Under the pieces are notes generated by a model. That model was given only the letters and a program-made list of their open reading frames with translations. It was not told the DNA's origin and did not search any database. Shown in pieces: positions 1 to 9,753 of a DNA stretch of 64,000 nucleotides (positions are counted from its first letter, which is position 1; each line of letters opens with the position of its first letter). Source of the stretch: Vibrio atypicus (GTDB lineage Bacteria > Pseudomonadota > Gammaproteobacteria > Enterobacterales > Vibrionaceae); assembly GCF_009811315.1 (NCBI RefSeq), contig NZ_BLID01000013.1, forward strand, positions 31,881 to 95,880, written 5' to 3'. The position numbers and the translations under genes are program-made.

Positions 1-668
1 ATAACGAACACATTGTTATTTCAAACCAAAATTCATATCTTGCAGCCAACCAACGCTGGCAACTTCAACATCAATACCCATCTAGCGTGAAGACTGATGT
101 GACGAATTACTTCGTCTCTGTACATGACGGCAACCAATATGAAAGTTACACCATGCAAAAAGATGTCAAAGCAATGGAGCAAAGGCTCAGTGCAATGACG
201 GGCCAATACTTGTTTCAAATAACGTGGTTTGACTATCTACTACCAATACCAAACCATCAATTTTTGCCTATTAAAGTCGGTAACTACCTATTTGATCACC
301 AAGAAAATATTGCAGGGCCAAATAACGAAACCATCGATTCAGATCTTAACCTAAAGGCTTATGGGACTAGCTTAAACTGTGAAAACGTCGCGACCTGGTA
401 TGAGGTTGATGTCGTGGGTGGTCAAGGAGAATATGGGATAGAGCTGGTTTCTTCATCTGATTCCTCGAACCCGCGTTATAACGTTGAATGTTTGGAGTAC
501 ATCAGTAACCCAGAAACAGGGCAGATTTCACTGGCTTTTGATGCAGCCTATACCCCTTATGACAAGTTTGTCGATGGTGAGATCTACAGCTACATACTCA
601 GACCGAAGCCACAATACGCAGATAAAGTCGAAGAGCTAAAAATCAATATGATTTATCGACAGCCTTAG
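1..668 (+). CDS. Hypothetical protein, 5' end cut by window edge
   Basis: The frame is open from the left edge of the window (codons in phase with base 3), so the protein starts outside. The GTG at 87 is an internal valine codon and not a real start. About 221 residues are visible and end in TAG/TAA-rich intergenic DNA. I recognise no family. The visible part is acidic and aromatic-rich, with two well-spaced cysteines (in LNCENVATWY and NVECLEYI) that could form a disulfide in an exported protein. It lies 195 bp upstream of a co-directional lipoprotein gene, so both may be envelope proteins. That role is inference only. Confidence 0.55.
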   Translation, partial: NEHIVISNQNSYLAANQRWQLQHQYPSSVKTDVTNYFVSVHDGNQYESYTMQKDVKAMEQRLSAMTGQYLFQITWFDYLLPIPNHQFLPIKVGNYLFDHQENIAGPNNETIDSDLNLKAYGTSLNCENVATWYEVDVVGGQGEYGIELVSSSDSSNPRYNVECLEYISNPETGQISLAFDAAYTPYDKFVDGEIYSYILRPKPQYADKVEELKINMIYRQP

Positions 669-863
669 GGAAAAACAACCAATCCAACAAATAGAGAAAA
701 TAAATAAAAAAAATTACGGTTTTTTTGCTGTTTTCCGTGCCTTGCTTTCGCCTGGATGCAACGGTAAAAAGTGACCAATTTATCAGCAAACTAAACTTTG
801 GGCTTAAAATTTTAGTGTGCTGAATACTTATAAAGAGCTTAAACAAGCAAGGAAATATTTAGA

Positions 864-3167
864 ATGAAGAAGATCAGTTTACTAGCAACGTCAGTCGCAA
901 TTGCGTTAACCGGTTGTGGTGGTGGTTCAGGTGGCAGTAGTGATGACAATACAACTCGTGATGGCGTAATCCTAACAGGCTTTGATGGTTATTTTAAAAA
1001 TGCCGTAGTATTTGTCGACAACAACAATAACGGTCAATGGGACATCACTACAGATACGTTTCTAGGCTTAACAGACGGCCGTGGTCAAATCAATGTTGGT
1101 TCGAGCAAACCACAAGGTACACTTGCACTCCAAACCCTAACACCAGGCGGGACAGCTCAAGGAAAACTGATCTCTGTTGATGCTGAAAAATATGCTGGCG
1201 TATACACCGTAGATATGGATTTGCCAGGGCAACCAATGGAGCATGAGTTGGTCTTCCGTGCACCAAACTCATCAAATGTGATTTCTCCTATTACTGATCT
1301 TGTGGCAATTGAAGTTGAAAGTGGCAAATCACTTGAGGCAGCAGAAGAAGCAGTAAAAGAAGCGCTGACAGGTCAAACAGACGGTGACATCAACCTATAC
1401 TCTGATTACGTAGACGGAGCGCAAGCCGATTCTAAACTGCATAAAACTGCGCAGATCCTTACAGAAACTAAAGCTGCAAACCCTAGTACTTACCAAGACT
1501 CTGCCACTGAGATTGCCAAAGAAGCAGATAAAGCCGTAGAGGAAATAGCACAAACAAACCCTGAACTGCTTGATGAAGACAGCTTCAAGCCTGTGGTGCC
1601 TGTCTCAGGTAGCGGTTCCGTATCACCGATCCCAAGCGATACGATTGATAATCCAAGCTTTAAAACCACAGTTAATGACGATGTCCATGATGCCATCCAA
1701 GAGTCACTAGACTCACTTGATCTAGAACTGGGAATGGCAGGTTCAACAGATTACTTTATTCAACTTGATCTAACAGGCTTGTTTGAAGATAAAGACATTC
1801 AAGAGATCGACTTGAGCTACATTAAGGTTGACGACAGCTCACTTAATGGCAGTAACATCCAAACCGTTTACAGCTATGATACCCAGAAGCTAAATATTGG
1901 CGTCAGCCCAAGTGAAAGCATTATCAAGGCTGGTGAGTTTGAAATCATCGTCGAGATTGGAAATTCAGAGCACACCAATTACACCACAGCTATTTTCACG
2001 TTAGAAGTTGACGAAGGAGAAGCTCAAGCACCTGAGTATTCAGAGAATGACCTAGCTGGCCTACAAGACGGTGTCGATCTTTGGGAGCTAATCAAAGGTA
2101 CAGATTTAGGTGAAGGCTACACGCTAGACTTTTCTGGGTTATTCAACGGGGAAAACCTCACTCTAACTTTTTCTTCTAACGCAACAACCAATGGTCTTAT
2201 CTTTGACGCCATGGGCGAAGGCCTGATCGGTGTGCAAGGTACGCCAATTCGTTCCGAAAATGAAGATGACACAGATTACACTATTAAGTTAACGGCAACA
2301 GACCGAGCAGGTCTCTCAACAACTGTCGAACTTGAACTACCAGAAGTTCAACAAGCTGCAACTCCAGAGCCAGAGCCTCAACACCCGCTAGTAGGCCAGA
2401 CTCTCTACTTCATTGAAACGCCAGAAGGAGACGACGAGGTTCAATTGAACTACTGCGAGACTTTCCATTTAGAAGGCGGTCAGGTTTACTTTGGCAGTGA
2501 TTCTTACAATGGTGATTTAACTAAAAGCTGTGCGCCAGTGTCTGATACAGCCAGCGCAACTTACACCATCGAAGGAAATGTTATCACCATCCGCGAAGAT
2601 GACTATGACCCAATGACTCTAGAGATCAAACATACTTCTACAGTAGGAGATAACCCTCGCTATATAGTAAACAGTGTGGAATTGGACTCAGGTGACGATG
2701 ACTACTATTCAGCATTTGAAGCTCTGACCAACAAAGCTGAAGCTGAAAGTCGACTCAACACCGTCTCGACAGGTACATGGGAAAATACAGCTCAATTAAC
2801 CACACTCTTCATTAATGGAGATTACGTAGAACTGTACATCACCCCACAAATGCGAAATAACGCAAACGACGGTGAAGTAGCTGATGCAGACCTTTTCATT
2901 GACAATCCAAACGGTGATATTTCTTGTTCAGACATTCAAAATTCGTTTGATGCAGGCTTCTTTGGCGAAGAATGGGCAAACTTTACCGAAGATAACAAGT
3001 GTTGGACGCAGACTGAAGACGATAAGGAATACGTAAGCTTAGACTTTGACTACAGCAATGAGTTTACTAACCCAAGCACTCATCGTATCCAACTGATGGG
3101 CCTTACTGATCGAGTACCTTCATTCAATATGAACATTCAGTATGTAGGTGATAGTGCTTACGATTAA
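864..3167 (+). CDS. Large acidic lipoprotein with cadherin/Ig-like repeats
   Basis: This 767-residue protein begins with a lipoprotein signal peptide. The hydrophobic stretch ends in a lipobox (LTGC) with the modified cysteine at residue 18, followed by a Gly/Ser-rich linker, so it should be exported and lipid-anchored. Around residues 45-75 there is a Ca-binding-like acidic segment (DNNNNGQWD) in a carboxypeptidase-regulatory-like fold. Residues about 280-490 look like two Ig/cadherin-like (He_PIG type) repeats with LTGLF and FSGLF motifs. The C-terminal third has paired cysteines and many Asp/Glu residues. Start chosen: ATG with AGGA about 10 nt upstream. A strong terminator follows. Function is unknown; adhesion or surface display is inferred. 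Confidence 0.75.
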   Translation: MKKISLLATSVAIALTGCGGGSGGSSDDNTTRDGVILTGFDGYFKNAVVFVDNNNNGQWDITTDTFLGLTDGRGQINVGSSKPQGTLALQTLTPGGTAQGKLISVDAEKYAGVYTVDMDLPGQPMEHELVFRAPNSSNVISPITDLVAIEVESGKSLEAAEEAVKEALTGQTDGDINLYSDYVDGAQADSKLHKTAQILTETKAANPSTYQDSATEIAKEADKAVEEIAQTNPELLDEDSFKPVVPVSGSGSVSPIPSDTIDNPSFKTTVNDDVHDAIQESLDSLDLELGMAGSTDYFIQLDLTGLFEDKDIQEIDLSYIKVDDSSLNGSNIQTVYSYDTQKLNIGVSPSESIIKAGEFEIIVEIGNSEHTNYTTAIFTLEVDEGEAQAPEYSENDLAGLQDGVDLWELIKGTDLGEGYTLDFSGLFNGENLTLTFSSNATTNGLIFDAMGEGLIGVQGTPIRSENEDDTDYTIKLTATDRAGLSTTVELELPEVQQAATPEPEPQHPLVGQTLYFIETPEGDDEVQLNYCETFHLEGGQVYFGSDSYNGDLTKSCAPVSDTASATYTIEGNVITIREDDYDPMTLEIKHTSTVGDNPRYIVNSVELDSGDDDYYSAFEALTNKAEAESRLNTVSTGTWENTAQLTTLFINGDYVELYITPQMRNNANDGEVADADLFIDNPNGDISCSDIQNSFDAGFFGEEWANFTEDNKCWTQTEDDKEYVSLDFDYSNEFTNPSTHRIQLMGLTDRVPSFNMNIQYVGDSAYD

Positions 3168-3193
3168 ATAGCTCTAAAAGTCATAACTTTAAC

Positions 3194-3219
3194 AAAGCCC
3201 CGCAATCGCGGGGCTTTTT
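3194..3219. terminator. Bidirectional intrinsic terminator
   Basis: A GC-rich perfect stem (GCCCCGC / GCGGGGC) with a four-base loop has A-run and T-run flanks on the two sides. It serves both the lipoprotein gene and the convergent SPOR-domain gene. Confidence 0.85.
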
Positions 3220-3241
3220 ATAGTCTTGAATGATAGGGAAA

Positions 3242-4189
3242 TCACTTCACACACATCACATTCAACAATGACGAGCCTTTCAGTTGATTAACCTTGCCAC
3301 TAAAGAATAGACCTGCTTTTTGCGATCCCCAGTAAGGTAAGTGCATTGGCCACTTGTCTTTTTCCATCACTTTCGAATCCAATAATGCCTGCCACTCTAC
3401 TGGCGTTGCTAAACGCATTCCTTGTCGGTAACAGGTTTTATACGCTTGCTCGTAACTCATTCGATTCCATGGTAAATCGTGTTCCATATAGAATTGATCA
3501 TCGCTGAACATGATGTAAGGCACTTGGTATTCAACACCATCGATAGAAGCAGTTAAACGAATCGCAACTTCACTTTCTATCTTATCTTTCGCTGGACGAG
3601 TGTTTGAAATAGCTGGAGTAGAAACCACAGGCGGTAAAACAGTTGTTGCTTGCTTAACTGGAGCAGGAACGGGCTTCGGTTCAACTTTTTGCTTTGCTTT
3701 TGGCTTTACAACAGGTTTAGGCGCTGGTTTAGTTTGTTTGGCAGGCGCACCTTTTACAATCTCTCGCACGAACGCTTCTTTGTAATCCGAGAGTTGCTTC
3801 ACTTTTGCTAATTCACCTTTCACCACAGAAAAATCTTGATACGGACCTATCAAACAACGATACGCTTTAGACTCCGGCTTCAGCCATACATCCGTTGATA
3901 TGTGCTGATACAACGCTTTTGCCTTTTGTAGCGACAAAGGCTTACTGTACACACCACACTGTATCCAAAACTGAGACTCTTGGCCTTTAGGTTTCTGCTT
4001 TCCCCACAAACCTTTACCTATTGGACACGATTGATCTAATTGCGGTAACTCTTGAGTCGATACCTGAGTGGCATCACATAGAAACTCGTCCGCAAAAGAT
4101 GGCGCGGATATCATTGGCAAGGCTAATAATGCAGTGCTCAAGAGTGTTACTAATGGTCGCTTTGGCATCACAGCCATCTTCATATCCAT
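3242..4189 (-). CDS. Exported SPOR-domain protein
   Basis: This 315-residue protein has an N-terminal signal peptide (about residues 8-34, ending near SFADE). Residues about 65-145 resemble a SPOR domain, with the typical pattern of a Phe/Trp-rich strand (QFWIQCGVYS), KAKALYQ and a YRCLIGPY strand. SPOR domains bind denuded septal peptidoglycan. A Pro/Lys/Ala-rich linker (about 148-200) leads to a C-terminal domain resembling the end of formylglycine-generating-enzyme-like folds (RLATPVEWQALL). Four start codons lie within 8 codons. Spacing from the weak AGGG favours the second ATG at 4183. A role at the division septum is inferred from the domain only. Confidence 0.65.
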   Translation of the reverse strand: MDMKMAVMPKRPLVTLLSTALLALPMISAPSFADEFLCDATQVSTQELPQLDQSCPIGKGLWGKQKPKGQESQFWIQCGVYSKPLSLQKAKALYQHISTDVWLKPESKAYRCLIGPYQDFSVVKGELAKVKQLSDYKEAFVREIVKGAPAKQTKPAPKPVVKPKAKQKVEPKPVPAPVKQATTVLPPVVSTPAISNTRPAKDKIESEVAIRLTASIDGVEYQVPYIMFSDDQFYMEHDLPWNRMSYEQAYKTCYRQGMRLATPVEWQALLDSKVMEKDKWPMHLPYWGSQKAGLFFSGKVNQLKGSSLLNVMCVK

Positions 4190-4275
4190 ACCCTTAATTC
4201 AAACCTTTAGTTTCCTATCCTAGCGATGGGATAGTGTGACATTATTGACGGCTCACGGCTGAGAAAAATAGATGC

Positions 4276-4306
4276 AAAAAAAGAGCCGTAACAAGTTACG
4301 ACTCTT
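4276..4306 (-). terminator. Intrinsic terminator of peptide ABC operon
   Basis: On the minus strand an imperfect stem (GAGTCGTAAC / GTTACGGCTC) is followed by seven T. It lies 40 nt after the last permease gene. Confidence 0.8.
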
Positions 4307-4345
4307 AGTGTAGTGAAATTTTTAGATTAAAATCTAAGGGTTAGA

Positions 4346-5284
4346 TCACCCTTTGTAGATTTTCGGGTTAAATACATCACGTAGCCAGTCACCCAGTAGG
4401 TTAATCACCAATACTAACGTCACCAAAACAATCCCAGGGAAAGCGGTAATCCACCATGCACCTGAGAAGATGTAGTTAAAACCAATACTGATCAGTGCAC
4501 CGAGTGAAGGTTGGTCTACCGGTAAACCTAAACCTAGGAAGGAAAGTGCCGCCTCAGACATGATGGCATTTGCCACCTGAACCGTCGAGATAACCAAGAT
4601 TGGTGATAAACAGTTAGGCAAAATATGTCGGAACATAATACGCGGTGCCTTAAAACCCATCACACGCGCAGCTTCAACGTATTCTTTCTTCTTCTCAGCC
4701 AATACGGATGCACGAATGGTACGCGCATACTGAGGCCATTCTGCCACACCAATGATCACCACCAGCATGACAACGGCGTACTGACTGTAGAAGTCACTGC
4801 CAAAGCTGGCTTTGAATATGGCTGACACAATGATCGCAACCATCATGGTTGAGAATGAAAGCTGTACGTCAGCAAATCGCATCAAAAAGCTATCAATACG
4901 ACCACCAAAGTAACCCGCAGACAATCCAATCACGATACCAAGAAAGAGCTGAAGGCCAACGGCCAGAAAACCAATCGTCAAAGACAATCGAGAACCATAA
5001 AGAATGGTCGATAAAATGTCTCGGCCCTGCTCATCTGTCCCCAAAAGGAAACGAGAATCCCCATCTTCCATCCAAGACGGTGGTAATTCCGAGTCCATGA
5101 TATCGATAGAGGCTAGATCATAAGGGTCCGTTGGTGATAGAACTGGCGCTGCCAATGCCATCACCAAGAACATCATGAAGATGGTAAAACTTGTCATCGC
5201 GACTTTGTCACGCTTGAAGTAATACAAGAAATCAGACTGTTTAAATCGCTCCCAACGAGAAGGAGCTGCTGCTGTTTGACTCAT
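4346..5284 (-). CDS. Peptide ABC transporter permease, DppC/OppC type
   Basis: This 312-residue inner-membrane permease has the DppC/OppC/GsiD architecture: a long N-terminal cytoplasmic segment, one early membrane span (about 30-50), a periplasmic loop carrying the family motif LGTDEQGRDILS, then a bundle of spans. The EAA coupling loop (EAARVMGFKAPRIMFRHILPN, about 205-225) contacts the ATPase. It starts 2 nt after the upstream permease stop and is the last gene of the operon. Substrates are probably di- or oligopeptides; the exact substrate cannot be read from sequence. Confidence 0.88.
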   Translation of the reverse strand: MSQTAAAPSRWERFKQSDFLYYFKRDKVAMTSFTIFMMFLVMALAAPVLSPTDPYDLASIDIMDSELPPSWMEDGDSRFLLGTDEQGRDILSTILYGSRLSLTIGFLAVGLQLFLGIVIGLSAGYFGGRIDSFLMRFADVQLSFSTMMVAIIVSAIFKASFGSDFYSQYAVVMLVVIIGVAEWPQYARTIRASVLAEKKKEYVEAARVMGFKAPRIMFRHILPNCLSPILVISTVQVANAIMSEAALSFLGLGLPVDQPSLGALISIGFNYIFSGAWWITAFPGIVLVTLVLVINLLGDWLRDVFNPKIYKG

Positions 5285-5286
5285 GA

Positions 5287-6264
5287 TTATGCTCCTTTTC
5301 CGGTTAGATTTACGGTCGGGTTGATGATGCCGTATAGCAAGTCAACGATGGTGTTTGTAACCACGAAAATCAGGCCAACAAATATAACGTAAGCGGTGAT
5401 GAGTGGCGTATCAACACGGTTGATCGCTTCTAGGAAAAGGAAACCAGTACCTGGCCATTGGAATACGGTTTCAGTCAGAATGGTATAAGCCACCATGGTA
5501 CCAATTTGAACACCACCGACAGTCAGTACTGGCAGCATGGTGTTTTTAAGTGCATGTTGGTAATAGATTTTGTTTAGCGCTAATCCTTTGGCCTTACCAA
5601 ATTTGATGTATTCAGAGCTCAATACTTCCAGCATTTCTGAGCGCACCAAACGAATAAATAGGGGTAGCATGATCGATGCTAGAGCGATACATGGCAGTAC
5701 AAGATGGGCTAAACCATCAAGGGTAAAGTAGCCTGACTCCCAACCAAATATATTCGCAGTTTCACCTCGCCCATAAGACGGTAACCACCCAAGCTCAATT
5801 GAGAAAACGTACATCAGCATAATCGCGGTTAAGAAGACTGGGATTGAAATACCGATACTGCTGCCTGCCATCACGATTTTGGTGAAGATGCTTTTTGGGT
5901 TAATCGCAGAATAGACCCCTAGTGGGATCGAACAGAAGACAATAATTAGAGTCGCACCAAACACTAGCTCTAGCGTCGCGACGAGTTTATCGAGGATGAC
6001 TTCAACCGCCGGGCGTTTGAAGAAATAAGATGTGCCTAAATCACCTTGCAGCGCATTACCAACAAAGCGAGTGTATTTTGTAATGAAGGGATCATTCAGT
6101 CCTAAGTCATCACGTAAAGCTTGACGCTCTGATTCCGAAACAGACTGACCAACAAGCTCACGCAGCGGGTCACCCAGGTTATCCTGAATGGCAAACGCCA
6201 CCAAACTGATCACAAACATCACTATCAGTGCCTGAAACAGGCGCTTGACCAGAAACGAAAACAT
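5287..6264 (-). CDS. Peptide ABC transporter permease, DppB/OppB type
   Basis: This 325-residue permease pairs with the DppC-type protein to form the membrane channel. Typical family features are the N-terminal span, the DLGLNDPF segment, GDLGTSYFF in the periplasmic loop, and an EAA-type loop (IKFGKAKGLALNKIYYQHALKN, about 215-236). There are six predicted membrane spans. It is translated just before its partner with a 2-nt gap. The longer gap to the binding-protein gene upstream contains a stable hairpin. Confidence 0.88.
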   Translation of the reverse strand: MFSFLVKRLFQALIVMFVISLVAFAIQDNLGDPLRELVGQSVSESERQALRDDLGLNDPFITKYTRFVGNALQGDLGTSYFFKRPAVEVILDKLVATLELVFGATLIIVFCSIPLGVYSAINPKSIFTKIVMAGSSIGISIPVFLTAIMLMYVFSIELGWLPSYGRGETANIFGWESGYFTLDGLAHLVLPCIALASIMLPLFIRLVRSEMLEVLSSEYIKFGKAKGLALNKIYYQHALKNTMLPVLTVGGVQIGTMVAYTILTETVFQWPGTGFLFLEAINRVDTPLITAYVIFVGLIFVVTNTIVDLLYGIINPTVNLTGKGA

Positions 6265-6342
6265 TCCTTGCCCCTTAACTTTCCATAGATTTCAGTCTTA
6301 AAAATGGTACTTAACCCGACTGAAACAAAGCTAAGCACCAAA

Positions 6343-6380
6343 AATCGACCAAGTACTCAGAGAGTCACGAGTACTTGGTC
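6343..6380 (-). terminator. Intercistronic hairpin / leaky terminator after the binding-protein gene
   Basis: A 12-bp perfect inverted repeat (GACCAAGTACTC / GAGTACTTGGTC, loop about 10 nt) is followed on the minus strand by GATTTTTGG. Such elements after binding-protein genes commonly stabilise the upstream mRNA or partly stop transcription, giving excess binding protein over permease. The effect here is inferred. Confidence 0.6.
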
Positions 6381-6393
6381 TGGTTCACTGTGA

Positions 6394-7947
6394 TTATTTA
6401 ACCACTAGATCACCGAAGTATGGGAAGTTCATACCGTTGATGATTGGACCAATCTCAACGTTACCTTTCGCAGCCCATGAAGGATCTTGCCAGTGTAGAG
6501 GAACGAACGCCGCTTCGTTGTATAGAATCTCTTCTACTTTCTTCAACGATGCACTACGTTTAGCAAGATCTGTCATCTTGTTCGTTTCTTCGATTAGCTT
6601 GTCCACTTCTGCATTTGAGTAGTGACCACAGTTGTACTGACCTTTACCAGTCTCTGCATTACGAGTCATAGCAAGGAACTCAGTGAAGTTACCTGAATCT
6701 TCTGTATCTGGGTGCCAGCCGATCATTAACATGTCTGCTGCACACTTATCAAACTCAGGCCAGTATTGCGCTTTAGGCATTGTCTTCAGGTCAACCTTGA
6801 TACCAATCTTAGATAGCATTGCCGCAGAAGCTTGAGCGATCTTGTCATCGTTCACGTAACGGTTATTCGGCGCCATCATCGTTAGCGTGAAGCCTTTCTC
6901 GTAACCCGCTTCTTTCATCAGCTCTTTAGCTTTATTAAGATCGTAGCGAGGTTTTAGGTCGTCATTGTGACCAACAAAACCAACTGGGCTCTGTTGAGCA
7001 GCTGCTGTCGCCGCACCTTTCATTACTTTCTTCGTGATACCTTCGTTGTTGATCGCATAGGTAATCGCTTGACGAACGCGCACATCTTTCAGTGCAGGGT
7101 TGCTGTTTTGGTTCATTTGGAACGTGATAACGCGAGTACCAGGCATAGTGTAAAGGTCTACACTGTCAGCCTTCTCGATACGCTTGTAATCATTCGGAGC
7201 AACTGGCGCAATCATGTCTACATCACCAGAAAGAAGTGCTGCTACGCGTGTTGCATCTTCTTTGATTGGCACTAGAGTTAGCTTGTCTACGTTACCTTCT
7301 GACGCGCTATCCCAGTAATCATTGAAACGCTCAAACGTTACTTTCACACCTTGCTCACGCTGAGTGATAATGAAAGGCCCCGTACCTGACACGTTTGTTG
7401 AAGCAAAAGAGTTACCGTGCTTCACTAGCTCGTCTTTCGCTTTACCATCTGACGTTTGACCAGAGTAAAACTTACTATCCATTGGGAATAGGTAAGTCAT
7501 TACGTTCTCAACAAGTGGGTAAACGCCATCGGTTTTGATTTCTACTTTGTAGTCACCAGCTTTCGTGATCGAAACGATTGGACCAAAGATACCTTTGAAG
7601 TCTGGAGAGTTTTTCAGACGGTCAAAAGTCCAAACTACGTCGTCTGCACTTAACGTGTTGCCAGAGTGGAACTTAACACCTTGGCGAATGTTGAAGTGCA
7701 TTGTTTCGCCGTCAATACGTTCCCAAGACTCTGCTAAGCGAGGTTCAAATTCCATTTTTTGATTGAAGCGAATAAGTGGGTCAAACACCATGTGAGACAT
7801 TTGCAGTGTGCCGCCAGATAGCTGCTCATGCGGGTCAAGAGACACTGGGTCTGCGTCATAAGCGACGGTGATATCTGCTGCAGCTGCACTAAAGCTTAAG
7901 CCTGCTGCCATTAAAGCCACTGCTAGTTTGCTTTTCATGGTTTTCAT
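6394..7947 (-). CDS. Periplasmic peptide-binding protein (SBP family 5)
   Basis: This 517-residue extracytoplasmic solute-binding protein has a Sec signal peptide (about residues 1-23, cleavage near AAA-ADITV). It has the family-5 layout: an early strand with SLDPHEQLSGG, the signature ESWERIDGETMHFNIRQGVKFHSG, GTGPFIITQRE mid-protein, and KDVRVRQAITYAINNEGI in the second lobe. It captures peptides or peptide-like solutes for the two permeases downstream. The gene order ATPase-SBP-permease-permease resembles the gsiABCD glutathione importer of E. coli and also general dipeptide systems. I cannot choose between these substrates from sequence alone. Confidence 0.85.
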   Translation of the reverse strand: MKTMKSKLAVALMAAGLSFSAAAADITVAYDADPVSLDPHEQLSGGTLQMSHMVFDPLIRFNQKMEFEPRLAESWERIDGETMHFNIRQGVKFHSGNTLSADDVVWTFDRLKNSPDFKGIFGPIVSITKAGDYKVEIKTDGVYPLVENVMTYLFPMDSKFYSGQTSDGKAKDELVKHGNSFASTNVSGTGPFIITQREQGVKVTFERFNDYWDSASEGNVDKLTLVPIKEDATRVAALLSGDVDMIAPVAPNDYKRIEKADSVDLYTMPGTRVITFQMNQNSNPALKDVRVRQAITYAINNEGITKKVMKGAATAAAQQSPVGFVGHNDDLKPRYDLNKAKELMKEAGYEKGFTLTMMAPNNRYVNDDKIAQASAAMLSKIGIKVDLKTMPKAQYWPEFDKCAADMLMIGWHPDTEDSGNFTEFLAMTRNAETGKGQYNCGHYSNAEVDKLIEETNKMTDLAKRSASLKKVEEILYNEAAFVPLHWQDPSWAAKGNVEIGPIINGMNFPYFGDLVVK

Positions 7948-8037
7948 TGCATAACTCCTTATGCGGGATTCATCCCTAGTTGTTGTATTTGCGTCTGTTT
8001 TTGTAACCCAAGTTTGTCTGGGCCGTAGATCTACGAC

Positions 8038-9753
8038 TTACGCCGTTTTTATTTCTTCTCTTAAGCCCGTAAATTCAGGCATTAGGGAAATCAGTTGCTT
8101 GCTGTATTCATGCTGTGGATTAGTAAACAATTGCTCGGTCGGAGCGACTTCGAGCAAAGTTCCCATCTGCATCACTCCGACGCGATCACACATCTGGCGA
8201 ATCACAGGTAAATCGTGACTGATAAACAGCATGGTTAGATTGAGCTCATCTTGGAGATCTTTCAGCAAGTTGAGAATTTGTGCTTGTACCGATACATCAA
8301 GCGCTGAAGTTGGTTCATCACAAATAAGAAGACGAGGTCGCGTCGCAAGCGCACGTGCAATCGAAATACGCTGACGCTGACCACCTGAAAACTCATGCGG
8401 GTATTTCACACCTGCCATTTTACCCAGACCAACATGATCCAGTAGATCGTTCACGATCGTGCGAGTTTCTGTCTCGCTGTTGGTAAGCTTATGAAAACGG
8501 ATGGGCTCTGCGATGATATCGAAGATTTTCATACGCGGGTTCATAGAAGTGTATGGGTTTTGGAACACCATCTGCATTTGGCGGCGCAGTGGGCGACGCT
8601 CTTTTTCAGATTTAAGAGCCGTTAAATCAATGCCCTCAAATGTGACCTTGCCAGAGTTTGGTTCATACAACCCAGCAATAACACGTGCAATCGTCGATTT
8701 ACCCGAACCAGACTCACCCACTAAACCAAACGTTTCACCTTCAAATACATCGAAGCTGACATTATTGGATGCCTGAACGTATTCGCGGCGGCTTTCAAAT
8801 AGCGAATCTTTAGTCACAAAGCGTAGATTTACATTTTCGACGCTCAGTAGTGAACCGGTGTAATCTCGATGATCTTGGCTTTGACCCAGCCAGTGGTTTT
8901 TAACATCTAAAGGCTCCATCTCGTGAGCTTCTTCGATGTAGCTCACTAACGGAAAGCGATCGAGCTTCATGTCTGAGCGCGGAACCGCTGAAATCAAGCT
9001 TCGAGTGTATGAGTGGTCTGGATCACCCAGCACTTTCGCTGTTGGACCAAACTCAACTAAGTCACCACGATACATAACCGCCACTCGATCAGTCACGTTA
9101 GAAACCACACCCATATCGTGCGTCACCAACATACAACCAACGTTATTCTTAATACATAAATCACGGATCAAGCTTAGAATTTGGTCTTGAATCGATACAT
9201 CAAGCGCTGTGGTTGGTTCGTCTGCAATGATTAGATCTGGTTCACCGGCAAGTGCTATAGCAATAACCACACGCTGACGCATACCACCCGAGAATTGGTG
9301 CGGGTACTGCTTCAAGCGGTTTTCTGGTTGTGGGATACCTACTTGTTCCATCAATGACAACGCACGCTGGTATGCCTGCTCGTCAGTGACTTTCATATTC
9401 GCGTGGATGGTTTCTTTTAACTGCTGCTCAACCGTGAAAAGTGGGTTGAGTGATGTCATTGGATCTTGGAAGATAAAGCCAATTTTTGAACCACGTACGC
9501 TGCGCATTTGCTCTGGAGATAGACCAGAAATCAACTCACCATCGAGATAAACATCACCACTAGCAATGCGACCCGGAGGGCTTAACAGATCAATCACGGC
9601 ATTCCCTACCGTCGATTTACCCGCACCAGATTCACCAACAACGCCGACGATTTCACCTCGTTCAATATTAAACGATAGTGCTTTTACAGCTGCATGCACA
9701 CCGTGACGAGACGGGTACTCAATACGAAGATTTTTAACTTCTAAAAGTGACAT
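8038..9753 (-). CDS. Peptide ABC transporter ATPase with two fused nucleotide-binding domains
   Basis: This 571-residue protein carries two complete ABC ATPase modules, replacing separate DppD and DppF subunits. Module 1 has Walker A GESGAGKST (40-48), Q-loop FIFQDPMTSLNP, signature FSGGMRQRV and Walker B LIIADEPTTALD. Module 2 has GESGSGKST near residue 346, VFQNPYTSMNP, FSGGQRQRI and LLICDEPTSALD. Each module ends in the oligopeptide-type region. It is the first gene of the minus-strand operon, 90 bp before the binding protein. GsiA and YejF share this fused layout. All catalytic motifs are intact. Confidence 0.88.
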   Translation of the reverse strand: MSLLEVKNLRIEYPSRHGVHAAVKALSFNIERGEIVGVVGESGAGKSTVGNAVIDLLSPPGRIASGDVYLDGELISGLSPEQMRSVRGSKIGFIFQDPMTSLNPLFTVEQQLKETIHANMKVTDEQAYQRALSLMEQVGIPQPENRLKQYPHQFSGGMRQRVVIAIALAGEPDLIIADEPTTALDVSIQDQILSLIRDLCIKNNVGCMLVTHDMGVVSNVTDRVAVMYRGDLVEFGPTAKVLGDPDHSYTRSLISAVPRSDMKLDRFPLVSYIEEAHEMEPLDVKNHWLGQSQDHRDYTGSLLSVENVNLRFVTKDSLFESRREYVQASNNVSFDVFEGETFGLVGESGSGKSTIARVIAGLYEPNSGKVTFEGIDLTALKSEKERRPLRRQMQMVFQNPYTSMNPRMKIFDIIAEPIRFHKLTNSETETRTIVNDLLDHVGLGKMAGVKYPHEFSGGQRQRISIARALATRPRLLICDEPTSALDVSVQAQILNLLKDLQDELNLTMLFISHDLPVIRQMCDRVGVMQMGTLLEVAPTEQLFTNPQHEYSKQLISLMPEFTGLREEIKTA

